A program made the position numbers and the translations under genes. The notes beneath the pieces were generated by a model. That model was not told the origin of the DNA, did no database searches, and was given only the letters and a program-made list of their open reading frames with translations. A stretch of 64,000 nt of DNA from Vanessa cardui (Eukaryota > Arthropoda > Insecta > Lepidoptera > Nymphalidae): contig NC_061129.1 in the NCBI RefSeq assembly GCF_905220365.1, positions 3,534,803 through 3,598,802 of the forward strand, written 5' to 3'. Positions 1-12,900 of this stretch are shown here, one piece after another. Numbering within the stretch: position 1 is the first letter of the stretch; the number at the start of each line of letters is the position of its first letter.

Positions 1-898
1 TTAATTTGAAATATGATACGCGTGTTTTTGGTATAAAACTATTTACGACTCAGTTTAAATAAATGTAAAGCGAGCTTTAACTCTTAAATCCAGACACATG
101 TTTGAAGCTACCTACTTGAATAATTCCCGTATGAATTTTAATTCCGTGTAATCATACCCTTAGGAAAACGGGATTATTTTAATGAACCAGTGCGGTCATT
201 TATAGGGATTAAAGCGGGTTTCTTTTGCTTGTAAACGTTTTTTTTTTAATGATTTTGTTTTACTTACAAAACACTTCGTCTAGACATCTAGAGCTTTTAG
301 AGAATGTAGATATTTTGAAAATAAATAAGACAACTTAAAACTATCTATCAATGCACAGAGTTCATTATTTTTAATTTGAGTGCATGCTCTGTACATTCGC
401 AGACATTTTTTTTTAATACGAAATTCTAAGGATACTTTACACACTAGCAACATTATACATGATAAGAATCTCTTTGGTATTATTTAGCTGTTGAAAAACA
501 GTCTGAACTCATAAAACTCATCGCATAATAAAACTTTTTACCCAAACTCGCCGTCGTAACTTTTAACCGTAAAAACAACGGAAACGCGAGCCACCTCTTT
601 TGTGTGAAATCCGAACACGAAACAAAATGTTTTGACGTCTCCCATTATTTACAACTCACTGACATTCAAATGTACATTTTTCCTCATATAATTTTCAAAA
701 CTTTTGTCATGAGTCACTCAGATGAATGTAAAACCTTCTTCATCTCATGACGTTTACTTTTTCTTTTTTTAAACGAAATTTGAACAAAGAACAAACTTAT
801 TTTTTTTTGTTTGACATAAATTTAAACGAATTATACCATAAATAATTTAAATGATAGAGTAAGTGTCATCTTGCTAGTGTGTAATCTTCCTTGGCCGT
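1..898 (-). other. 3' flank or 3' UTR of the membrane-protein gene
   Basis: AT-rich sequence downstream of the TAG stop with poly-T and poly-A runs. No ORF of note, no recognised repeat and no convincing polyadenylation signal on the minus strand. It probably includes the 3' UTR. Confidence 0.4.
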
Positions 899-980
899 CT
901 AGACCGCGTTTCCCGCGCTGTGGACTCCGTTCGCGCTCAGCGGGATTGTGTTAAACTCGTCCTCCAAATCTTCCGTTTTT
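899..980 (-). CDS. Last coding exon: cytoplasmic tail and stop
   Basis: 82 bases. Acceptor TTTCACAG at 982-981, stop TAG at 901-899. It encodes KTEDLEDEFNTIPLSANG and ends HSAGNAV. Phase 2 entry from the membrane exon is exact. Together with YKYRKR the tail is about 32 residues, basic next to the membrane and acidic further on. No SH2, ITAM or kinase motif is visible, and the last three residues do not fit a classical PDZ ligand. GC content is clearly higher than in the surrounding intron. The 3' UTR would lie below 899; no clear AATAAA was found there on the minus strand, so the end of the transcript is not located. Confidence 0.75.
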
Positions 981-3900
981 CTGTGAAATAAAAAATGTAT
1001 TTAGGCATATATTTTGCTTTCCTCACAATTTCAAACTTTACTTTTAAATGAGGAGGCAGATGATCATTAAGATCATTATCATATTCGCTCATAGATTCGC
1101 TTTAGGTACTGAAAGAATTGTAAAAAAATAAGATTTTTTGTATCCTGAGCGCAAGTAGTAAGTAAGTCTTTACACCCAAATACAGCAATACAAGACAAAG
1201 TATTGATGTTGTTTGAATAACGAATAAGTGTATGTGACCCAACAAAACCGCCCTACAAAATTCCTATTTATAAAAGGAGTATTACTCATAAGTGTCTTAA
1301 TATTATGGAAAAGATACTATACTTGCAAATGATAGTTGTATATAGTAACTTTATATTATTAATTTAATTCTGTAACACGACTTTTGAAACAAATCTTAAG
1401 TGATATGAAATAGAGCATAAATAAACTTCAATTTGGGTTCAAAACTTTGAGACCTACGTCTTTGTTGAACTTAACAATTGTAATGAGAAACATTAAATTT
1501 GTTCGAATTAAACATATTACGTATTAAATCCTTCCAGACGCACGAATACTCAAACATACATACCTATGTATGTGTATACGTCAGGACGTACACACACATA
1601 GAGACCTACGAGAATGTCTACGAGTGTGAGTATGTCTAGATATATTTTTATGCGTGTGTGTGTGTGTGAATACATGAATAAGACATACCAGGAGTAAATT
1701 CGCTTAACAAATCAAATGAAACGGCTTAGTTAATTACACGCATCTCGAAAAGATTCTGAGGGCAGATTAGGATCAAAGGTAAGTCTACTCCATTACCGCG
1801 AATTATAATTTAATGAGAAATCTTATTATTTAATCTTTAGTATGCTTTCAAGAGATAAATTCTTGATGCGTAGTTTCATTTAGTTAGAACACCGTGAAAG
1901 GAATTACGATGGGAGCAGATAAGGCCGGTTTCACACACTTTATTTGTGGTTATATTACACCTCATGCTAGTCAAGGAAATTGTATGTGTAGGAAGAAGTT
2001 CTGCTTCGTCTATTTGTTAAGTCATATAGGTAAACGGTCTGGTAAACAGACCATCAGATGGTAATCGGTCATGACTTCTCATAGACTGGTACTGTAGGAA
2101 ATGTTTTTCATATACTTATATCTACAAAGACCCATCCTTTGGGAACTAAGATGTTATGTCCCTTGTACATGTAGCTACTGACTTCGATTGTGGACCAAAA
2201 CACAAACCAAGTATTTCTGTTTGGCGTTAGAATATGTGGATATATGATGAGTGGGCGCTACCCACCCAGACATACTTGCACAAATCCCCAGCACCAAATA
2301 TCCTCAACAAGAGTAGATAACCCATTGTTAGGACTTGAAGGTTCAGGAATAAATATTTCAGCTAGCGCGTCATTGGTCTAATTTCAATAAATCTAAATAA
2401 TATCCGTTTATTAATAAACCATGTAATGACATCAACATTTCATAGAAATATTATTTTGGGTCTTCAAAACAGTATCTAATAAGCTTATAACCATAGTCAA
2501 TAGACGTTTGATAAAATTGTTTGCACACGTTTTCAAAGGGCGGGCAATAAAAATAATTTCGTCCCAATAAATGACGAAAGGTCGCTGGCCCCAGAAGTTT
2601 CCGTTGAAGAGTAGATTGCTTTCTCTTGCAAAGGGAAAAAACTACATATTTATGTACGTACCAATCCAGAAAATTTCCCACAAAGGTATCGGTGGATTTC
2701 CTACAAATTCTCGTGTAAAAGGAAAATATTTTCAAAATCCTTTTACAGCTTTATATATGGTTATATGTATAAGTTTTTTTTTGTATCGTTTCCAAAGACG
2801 TAAATATATGTAATATGCATACATCATACGTAAAAGTTTGAAGATTTTTTTACTACAAAATTAAAGCAATTAATAATAAAACAATATTCTATATCATTTC
2901 TATTTTATTTTATAAATAAATTTCATGTCTGCAAATCAATGTGATTCACAACTGAAAAAAAAGAAATAATTACCGTTAAATCGGAATAATGAATAATAAT
3001 AAATTCACCTACTTATATCCAAACTCGGAGTTCCGCTTTGGGCGTTTAAGTCAGTGTACCAAAAGGAATTAGGGACATAATCATCATTACCAACATTGGC
3101 GTATTGGTCATGTAAGGTACGATTAATATTTTTTATAATACCAATGTATATGAGCAATAGTGACCACACCCATCAAGTAAGTTATTTGCTAATTTACCAA
3201 TCTATAACCAATAATATATATATATATGCTTCAAAAAATTGGTGCAACATTTCATTCCAAACGATTGGGCCAAGCCCGTTCTCAAAACCCTTACAACAAT
3301 ATTTTACACTCACTCTGACATGTTAAATTAATCTTCCATACTGATACTATTTCAAAGCGTAAAAAAAACTACTAAACCAACGATACATAAAACGTATACC
3401 AGAATATGCAGCGCCTTAAAGCGCTGCATTTCGTAAATTCATCCGCTTTAAATTTAGCCTATTGACGTGACAAGCGTGAATAGCATGTTCTTGTTTTGTC
3501 CAAACCCAAGAACCAGCGACGGAAATGACCAATAGCGTATTTTTAACAGCTTTATTTTCTGTTTCATCGCATTCTTTAACTGAATCGAGTTCCACACACA
3601 AAGTTCGAGTTAACTCCATACTGCGGTTGAAAGAGCTGGCTGTAAGGTCAATTAGGGAACAGAAGCGAAGAGCTGTTAGCGATAATGCACTTTAGCTTCA
3701 CTTGTATCGGGGAACACGACAAAACAATTTACTAAAAATCTTTTGAACATTTTTCTGTCTCACTAATATTAGAAAAGGAAAACTTTGTACATTCGTAACC
3801 CAATCAGGCTCGATTGACGATTTGCTGTATAATTCGGTATAATAGATTACATTATGGTATTTAAATAAAACACCACTTTTTTTTAAACTATTTGTCGCGA

Positions 3901-6900
3901 CTGACTAATCCATCAGACAATACTACCGATATTTAAAACGAAGGTTTATTTTACAGGATAATAAATCAACTTTAAAGGAAATTAATAGCAGTACTAACTC
4001 TATACAAATTCGTAACTGTTTCTATGTAAAATAATACCAAAGTAAGGTATATATTGAAATTGTACTTATATATATAAAACGGGTATCAGTGAACGTCCGT
4101 GCCTCGCGAAGCCAAACAAGTGTGACACAATCAATGCTAATGGTTAGACTTCCTGCCGCAGTCACGTGACCCTTATAAAAGGTATATATATTTTCTATAC
4201 AATGGAAATATTTAGATTATTATTTTTCTTGACAGACCATTCTGCAAGGTCGTTTGGTTAACCGCCACTATTATTAATAATCGCTACTAGTATCATTCGG
4301 TCATCAATTATTATATATTACCTCTAAAGTTTCTTGACCTAATGTTACGTCAATTGGAAGTGAGCCAGTTTAAACACAGGCACAATTTAACAGGTCCTAT
4401 GGTTGACGGCTCACTGTAGAAGGAACAATTTATGCTTCTTAAAATGAAATTTCTTATGTTGATATTGACCAAAACTAATCAGATAGGGCATTTGCAAGTT
4501 TTTCTTCGTATTAAAAAAAAGAAAACAAATAAAAGCGTACAACTATTAAATATTGGGAGAGTAAAACATCTCAGTAAACTAAAGTGGAGTAATAATGAAG
4601 ATAATTACAGAACAAAAGAAAGAACGATAAAAATGAACGACGTTGATATGTTGACGAATGATACGTGCAAGAGAGATTTAACTAATTCCGAAACACATCC
4701 AAAGACGAATACCAACCAACGGGATACGCATTCAAAGTAAACAATTTTAAATAGACTAAACATTCACGACAAAAATAAAACAACTGTTGACTGAAATAAT
4801 ACATCAATTCTGATTTCTTTCTGACAAATTAAGAGCTCAAACTGACGTAAAATATTGAATTTGGCAGACGGTGCAAATTATCGTTTCTCATTCCAAATCA
4901 TAACTTTATACCATGAGCTGTCAAAGATTTCCTAGAAGTAATATTGCTGAAAGAAACTTAATAGATGTCACTCCACTGGTGACAGGTGGTCTGCCTCATT
5001 TTTCACCCTGACAATCGGCATTATGATCAAACTCTGTCACTCTACTTTTTTCATTACATATTCTTTCAAACACTTTCTATCGAGTTCCAGACATATATCC
5101 GGTCCCAATCCGTACCAAATATTATTTATATTAAATGAGTACTGAAATATTGTTACGAAATTTACACTTAGTTTTATATAGCCTAAAGTCAGCTCGATAC
5201 TGTGAGAAATTTAAAAGTACGTTGTCTTTATATAAACCCAAGAAAAACAGCTGACATTCATATTCGTTAGTATAATATGGTAAAAAAACTTTTACGACAC
5301 GAAAGTCAAAAAGTGTCAAAGAAAATTCGATCGTTAACGCATCCAATAGAAACGATCATTGTCACAATTTGCTTGAACTTATGCCTTTTATCTTGGATCA
5401 ACGCTGCATGTAATCTGCATTGGGAAATAACATCGATTCTAAGAGGGGTAGGCTCCCCAACAATACGGGTAATTTAGCTGCTTACGGACTCAATGGATGC
5501 GCTTAACAATAAGTCCCTTAGTCAGCTTTTACAACGCCTACGGCTTGTGGTAGCTTACTTATATTCTGCTTGAGCCCCATGGAGTATTTTATAGAGCCAA
5601 TATTAAGACGATTTTGTACAATATTACTAACCGTTTCCTATACTTGTATATGATGAGCACGATGAATGCGTTTCCAATAAACAGCGCCGCTATAAGCAGC
5701 GACGGGATCACGATATCTGAAAAAAATAGAATATTTAGAATACAAATATAATTTGCAAGGGTTTTTTGAATTTGGAATATCAGTGGTGTGTGGGTGTACA
5801 TATGCGTGAGTGTGTGTAAAATATGAGTTTATCATTACATTTAAATGTTATCAAATAGAAAAAGGTCAAATCCGTTTACAACATAATTTTAACAAGCTTT
5901 AGTCAATCTACGAACAATATATGTATTTGTAATGCCGTTAATTTCATCAACACCCTCGTGCCAGAATACAAAGATTATGGGATAAATTTATGTGACGTAT
6001 AAAATAATGTAAATTGTCAAAAGAATAACTGATAAATAACGAGATATCCAGAGAAAATCTGAGCGTAATAAATTTACATAAATAAATGTAGTAAAAATAT
6101 TCACCCAAAAATGAAATTCAGCAAACATTAATTTATTGATTTACAAAATGAAATAATAAACATAAGTGTAGATTTATTTACTACTAACATTAATTCATGC
6201 TTCAACATTTTCTTATTACGAAGCGTCACAATGAACTAGAAATATCGCTCGAGCGAACATCGCTCTCAACTTCGATATTGTATCTGAGAACTAATAGTTG
6301 AAACAATTAGAAGCTTAGCTGTGACTCTGTGAGTTAAATTTGTCCAATTTAATGCGCTATTTAGTTAGTTATCCTGTCGAGACGTAACTATAGCTAAATT
6401 CCACTGTAAAGGTTGTGGCACATCTAAAATTAACAGTAAAACGAATTTAAATATCATTCGCTTCAAAAATTATCAGTTCAAAAATTTCACTCACACAGTA
6501 GGTACGTTAAAATGATTTAGTGTTCAGTTATACCTGAATCTTGAACGCAGGATGTAAATTCAAACTCAGGGCAAGTACCACTGAAGTATCATTTGCATAA
6601 ATGTGCTCATAATTAATCTTTAGTTACCCGTTTATTTTGGATGTAAATTAGTGTATCTACTTATCCTCTATCAAGATAGTTGCCACATAAACTCCAAACC
6701 TTTTCTTCAAAAAGGAACACGCTTTATCCTAGCAATGGGACATTTATCCGATACTATGTCAATACAGATTAAGAATGGCGTTTTTATACAATCTATAAAT
6801 AATCAATATGCTCATACATAAATTAGATCTGTTATAGGATTGGTCAGATAGATATAGAGATAATATGAACCATCACCCTAATACAATATTCCAATACTAT

Positions 6901-9900
6901 TAAAATGTATTTGATAATAATGGGAGTTGATGGTTCTGAATGGCAACTGTCGTCATTAAACTAGCATTGTCAAGTCTGATTTAGAATAATAAATAAAATC
7001 AGACACAAGCCAATTAGTTAGCCACAATATGATGCCCGATTACTAGTAGCTTCGACTGATCATCGAGAATTCGGTATTTGACATGGCTAACAATTAAATG
7101 AGAAAATAATTGAATTATGTAGATTTCAAGATGCTGATTCAGAATAACTATGTCAATTTACAAATTAAACATTATAAATATTTTTATTTCTTAAAAATAA
7201 ATAAGAAATTTTGCATCTGTGCAATTACAAAACTCAAACGGCTCACTAGCCAATCAGAACGCGTGACGTTACGATTCAATAAACAAACAAATCTTGTTTG
7301 GTCTGTCAAACAAATTGCACTGTTACTTTTGTACGGTGGTGTTATTTTATTAATAATTTTGTGTTGATTTTATTAGTTATTCAGTCAAAATGCAAGTAGA
7401 GAAAGACTTTATAAAAGCTGATAGTGCTAATCTGCCAAAAGTTGATTCGTTTATGATTGCAAATTTCTTTGCATCAAACACGGACTTCTGTTCTGCAGAA
7501 TTTAGAAACGTGAAAACTTCAGTGTAAGTATAAAAAACGGTATCTATCTAATATACATATATTCATAATGTTCTAATTCAATCGATGTCCTTAGCCTTAA
7601 AATTTTGATATTATTTGTCATTATTTACTTTGTTGGTTATGTATGTCAAAAATATATTTCGGGTTATATTGCGGTAGGTAATAATTTATAATTAACTGAA
7701 GCAGTTTTAGAATGCAAAAAATGCGTAACATGGTCTGCTGACCATTTACATTTTTTTTTCATAATTATTTTATTGAAATATTTCGATTTTCAGATCATCA
7801 AGACAGTCCTATGGTGATGATGCTATTGGTTATGTTCAATTAAAACGTGACCACACTCTGTGCACAGTGAAATGCAGAATATGCCCTGAGCATAAAGTTC
7901 GTCAGCCACTTTTTACGAAGAGGCCCCCGATTGTGGCACATGAATAAATAATTTATTGGGATTTTTTATTGTTTTACTTGTACAGCAACGAACTGTGCAA
8001 ACTTTGTATGATGAAGAAGCCATTTCTTTGAGATTTCAAGAAAAACAAGAGAAAAACAGTTTACACAGGATCATTCACTTAACTGTTTATTGAATCATGA
8101 CGTCACGGCTTAATTTGTCACGTGACTTGCTGTTTTGGCGGGAATTTTGAATCGTATTATTTAAAATGACTGTTTTTGTTATAAATTAACTTTAAAAATG
8201 AAATAAACAATTATTAAACGTATCTTTAGTGTCCTAAGAATACAATAAAATACTTTTTATAAAATTGTCAAATACCCAATTCATTCAGAAGCTATTAGCT
8301 TACTAGCTAGAGATCGAAAGCTACGAAATAATAGATAATTCAATAAATATATGTAAATGGCTGATATTAGTGTGTCTTTAAAAATGGAAACTTCAATGAG
8401 AAAACTGTATTTAAAAAAAAATCGTGAAAAATAATTTTGTCAAATGATTATACAATCGAACATAAACAATCGCACACAAATGTCATCGATGTGCCATTTT
8501 GATTTTAATTATGCCATTCGTTTATCAAAAAATCATAGGCTTTTTTTTGGCAATCACATGGCATGAATATTTTATGAGCAACTATCAGATATAATATACT
8601 GATTGGTGCAAGACATTAGGTTGGACTGACAAATTTCCGTTTTAAAATATAAGACTAAATATTTCGAATTTGAAATAGATAGTAGATCCGTTGCGCATCA
8701 GCGTATCAGGTGGACAATCAGGTCAAAGTTACCGGAATTTCGAATACAAGTGGATCCTTTGAAGATTTAATTCTCGAAGTTGAACACAATTCTCAATGCG
8801 GCTATTAGGGATTCCAACTCGTTTCCTCGTTTGCGTAATTTGCATAAATACCAACCCTTCCCTGAGATCCAACTAGCATTTAATGGACTGTTTAATTGTT
8901 CGCGATACACTTGATAGAATCTTTGTTTTAATAAAAGGTATTCTTAAATGTTCATCGATACTGCAATCAATTAATAATATATTTAACGGCACTGGAGCAC
9001 CATTATCATCTTTGTCTCTTGATATATTTTTTGATTTGTATCACTCATCATAAGGGCGTGGGAATGTTGTTATTGATTCCAGAAATAAAAGTTGGTATCG
9101 TTAGATTACAATGTTGTAATGCTTTATATGCGTTCGTACAATTATTTTCAATAGTTAAATCAAATAATAAACTGGGTTTACTATTATAGACGTCGGCAAT
9201 AATTAATCAAATAGATAGCGCCTCATTTGGCGGGCGTCGTCATATTTTTATATGAGTAATTTATACAAGCAGTACAAATACTTGTATTTTGTAAATAATT
9301 ACTTATCAATACTTACAAATTGTTAGCTTATATTTATCAAAAAGTAGTCTATGTTTAGCCGTGAATGTAATAGATAGACAGGCAAACAAACAAAATTATT
9401 TAGTATCTATAATATTAGATTATGTTATTATTAAATACTTGTCATCATTAGCAAGTGACGATAATGATAGCTCAAGCAAGAGTATTTGTATTATATTGAT
9501 ATTCACGATGCCGACACGGCCTTAGGGATTGAGCGCAAGATGAACTTTACGTGCCTACCGGAAGTGCAATGCTACCAATTTCCTATCTACTGCAACTACT
9601 TGACAGAAAAATCCAATAAATTTTACACCCAAGACTCCAGCTTCAAATCTTATTATTTAAGATGACAAGCTATGCATTTATTTATAAATTTTATTATTAT
9701 TTATGAACTAGGTAATTTTCTTGTTTATATTTAAGAAAGGAATGTTATGTTACAAAGGAAAACTTATATCTGTTAAAAATGCCTCCCTTTCGAGTTTCAG
9801 TTATGTGTTTTTAAATATGTTGATGTTTATGTACAACAATAACACCAGCCTGTAAATTTCCCATTACAGGGCATAGGCTTCCTCACCTTTGAGGAGACCC

Positions 9901-12900
9901 TTTGGAACATATTCCAGCACGCTTCCAATGCGGTTTAGAATACACATGTGGCAGAATTTCTACGAAATTAGACACACGTAGGTTTCCTCACGACATTTTC
10001 CTTCACCGCCGAGCACGAGATGAACTATAAACACAAATTAAACACACGAATTGCCTCAGTTTGAACCTGCAATCATCGGTTAAGATGCATGCGTTCTATG
10101 CACTGGGCCTGAGTAATGTTGATGAATATGTAATATACAGCGATAAATTATGTTACTAAGTACAGTTTAAACTCACCGACTATCATGTTGGCCTCGTTGT
10201 GCGGCAGTTTTGTATCTTTATCAGAACTCTCTGGCGCAGAATCGTTCCCGGCGACCTTTGAAGCCGCCTCTTCTACAACAAAGGCATTATTTAACTCACA
10301 ATACACACATAAGCTTAGTTTAATACACTTGTAATCACATCATACGTTTTTGGCCATAGTTTTGCAACATACACAAAACTTCTTTTTTTAATTAGTTATA
10401 ACGTGTATATGTCAGAACTATCACACGCTTATCTAATGCTGGTGGCTTTACATGTGGAAGATTATCATTTGTTAGATGTTGGGTGATGATTTAAAAACAC
10501 AAATTAAACACACTGAAATCAGCTGTAAGAATTATAAAAACGTTGTTCGTTGAGTATGGATTAAAAATGAAGATAATAAATAACACATATTGTTTTTTTT
10601 TTTTTTTTAATTTAACGATATCGAGGATATAAATAGTGCATATTATAATTGTTTGTTCGACTGTTCATTAAAAACAAAGGATTACCTTTATAAAATTTCC
10701 AATTCGTATTTTAAAGGACGTAAAATCTTAATTAAAAAAGCCCATATTTTTTGATTAATACAATGAAACATGATAAAGAACCAATTTGCTTGATGTGTTA
10801 TTATATGAGAACATAAATCAACAAACGTCTAAGAATATAATGTAATGAAAATTTATTAGTTACTAATTTATCAACGCTAATTACACGAAATCATGTTAGT
10901 TTTCGCTTTCATGCCTCACCGGAATTCACTGTACTCTTTATTTTGAGTGAACACGCGTTTCAATTAAAAGTAAAGAAAAGCATTGAAGTCGGTGTAAGAA
11001 AAGGTTCGTCACCTTAAGATCTATTTTCGTGTGCTCAGTATGAGCGATAATCTGCTTTACCGATCGAGAATGACATATTGCGTCGCAATGATTTGATGTA
11101 TAGATTCAAAAGGTGCTAAGAGTTTAAGACTTGATAAAGGAATCAATTTGAAAAGTGACGAAGGTTTTCTTACTCTGACCGCACATGGGACCAGTATAAA
11201 ACTTCCCTTAAGTGAAGTGCGAATTAAATAAATCGTTTACAATGGGAGGTATAATATTGCTCATATAAACATAGATGCACACTATAATGTCCCTCGCTGT
11301 CATTATCTGACGGGACTACAATCTGACACGCCCGAAGAGAGATCAGAGGCAGTACTAACGGTTGTACGTGCTCTTCAAGGCATGGGAGTGCGCATTCCTT
11401 CCCAACTTTATCGCACAATTGAGAATTTCAAAATGAATTCCTTTTTCTAATTTTGTATTTTTTTTTTAATTTTCCGTTTTTGTAGCCGTGACATCAGGAT
11501 CTACAGCCTAATAATATAGTCATTAAACTGACGTAACAGTTCCGATATAAATATATTTAAATTTGGATATTTTTTTTATTCGAGTCGGTATTGTATCCGT
11601 GATATTGGGATGTACAGCCTAATAATAATTAAACTGACAGAATAGTTCAGACATAATTAAATATTATTATCTATTTAATAAGCGATAATTTCCAATAAAT
11701 ATAAAATGTTTATTTAACGTATAATATTTTGTGTATATCATAATTAACATTTAAAACCACATAATATTGGTTAATTATTTGACAACGAAAACCGATATAA
11801 GCTGATATAATTGACACAAGGATATTATCTCTAAAAACATAACATAGGATAATACGAAATGATTTAAAAATGTAGTAAACTATTTAACATAGTGGTATAT
11901 TAGTCTATTATTAGTAGAATATTAATGTTCACATTTCCTTATATTAAAGATGTGCCACAGGAAAATTCTATTAGATTTAAATTAAATAATATGTTACATA
12001 TCATGTCAAATACTTATTATGTAACAAAAAATGATATATGTAATAAAATAAAACTAATTGACATTAATAACATAATTAATTATAATTCTTGTATATTGAC
12101 ATGTGATAGGTGTCACCTATCTAATTTTTATAAGAGACAGATAGCTAGTTTGCTATCATATTTTATTATTAAAAAATCAACCAATGGTTTGGTTGACCAG
12201 ACAACTGCTTCTATTGAGCAGTATAATAATAACAATTTAAGACCATATATTTTGGAACATGTTCCAAGTAATTTAAATTAAGTTCTAAGACAATAGAGGT
12301 AGTCTCTGGCAACGCTAATAATTCTAACTATAATTGTAAAAAAATAGTTACTATAGAAGCCAATAAAAATAATAAGAAAGTAAATAACAAAAAAATTGTA
12401 AATCTGGTGCACCAAAATATTCAAGGAATGTTAGGGAAAGACTTAGAAATTGAATTATTTTTGACCTGTAATGGCATTGATATTTTGTGTTTAACTGAAC
12501 ATTGGCTTCTAAATTATCAGGTTATGTTTAACTTTAGTGGGCACCAGATTGCTAGTCTGTTCAGCAGAAATAAAGCTATACGTGGTGGCTCTTTAATACT
12601 TCTGTGTAAAAATATAAAATTTAAAGAACGTAAAGATATTGTGAGCCTTTCTATTGAGCAAACTATAGAAATAGCCTGTGCAGAGCTTGAGCGTGTCATT
12701 GTTGTATGCGTATACAGGCCCCCTAGTGGATTATATGAATTGTTTGAAAATATATTGGACAATGTTCTATCTAAGTTATCTGGATCTAATAAAGAAATTA
12801 TTGTTTGTGGAGATTTTAATATAAATTTATTGCATAATTCAACCACAAGTATTAGATTCAGATCTTTGTTAAGTTCATATAATCTGGTAAATCTGTTCTT

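Larger units (their letters stand above)
981..5631. other. Last intron, about 4.65 kb, mostly unique
   Basis: Intron between the membrane exon and the tail exon. It holds a GT microsatellite (about 1653-1668), an old minus-strand copy of SINE-like family A (2037-2302), a partial plus copy (3055-3200), a 67-codon minus ORF at 3416-3619 with no recognisable domain, and transposon scraps at 4960-5045 and 5440-5580. No other gene is visible. Confidence 0.5.

Noticed and set aside
5589..5835. Two overlapping minus ORFs of 65-70 codons as independent small genes
   Set aside because: Only 5716-5632 in one frame is real, as the transmembrane exon; the rest is intron read-through.
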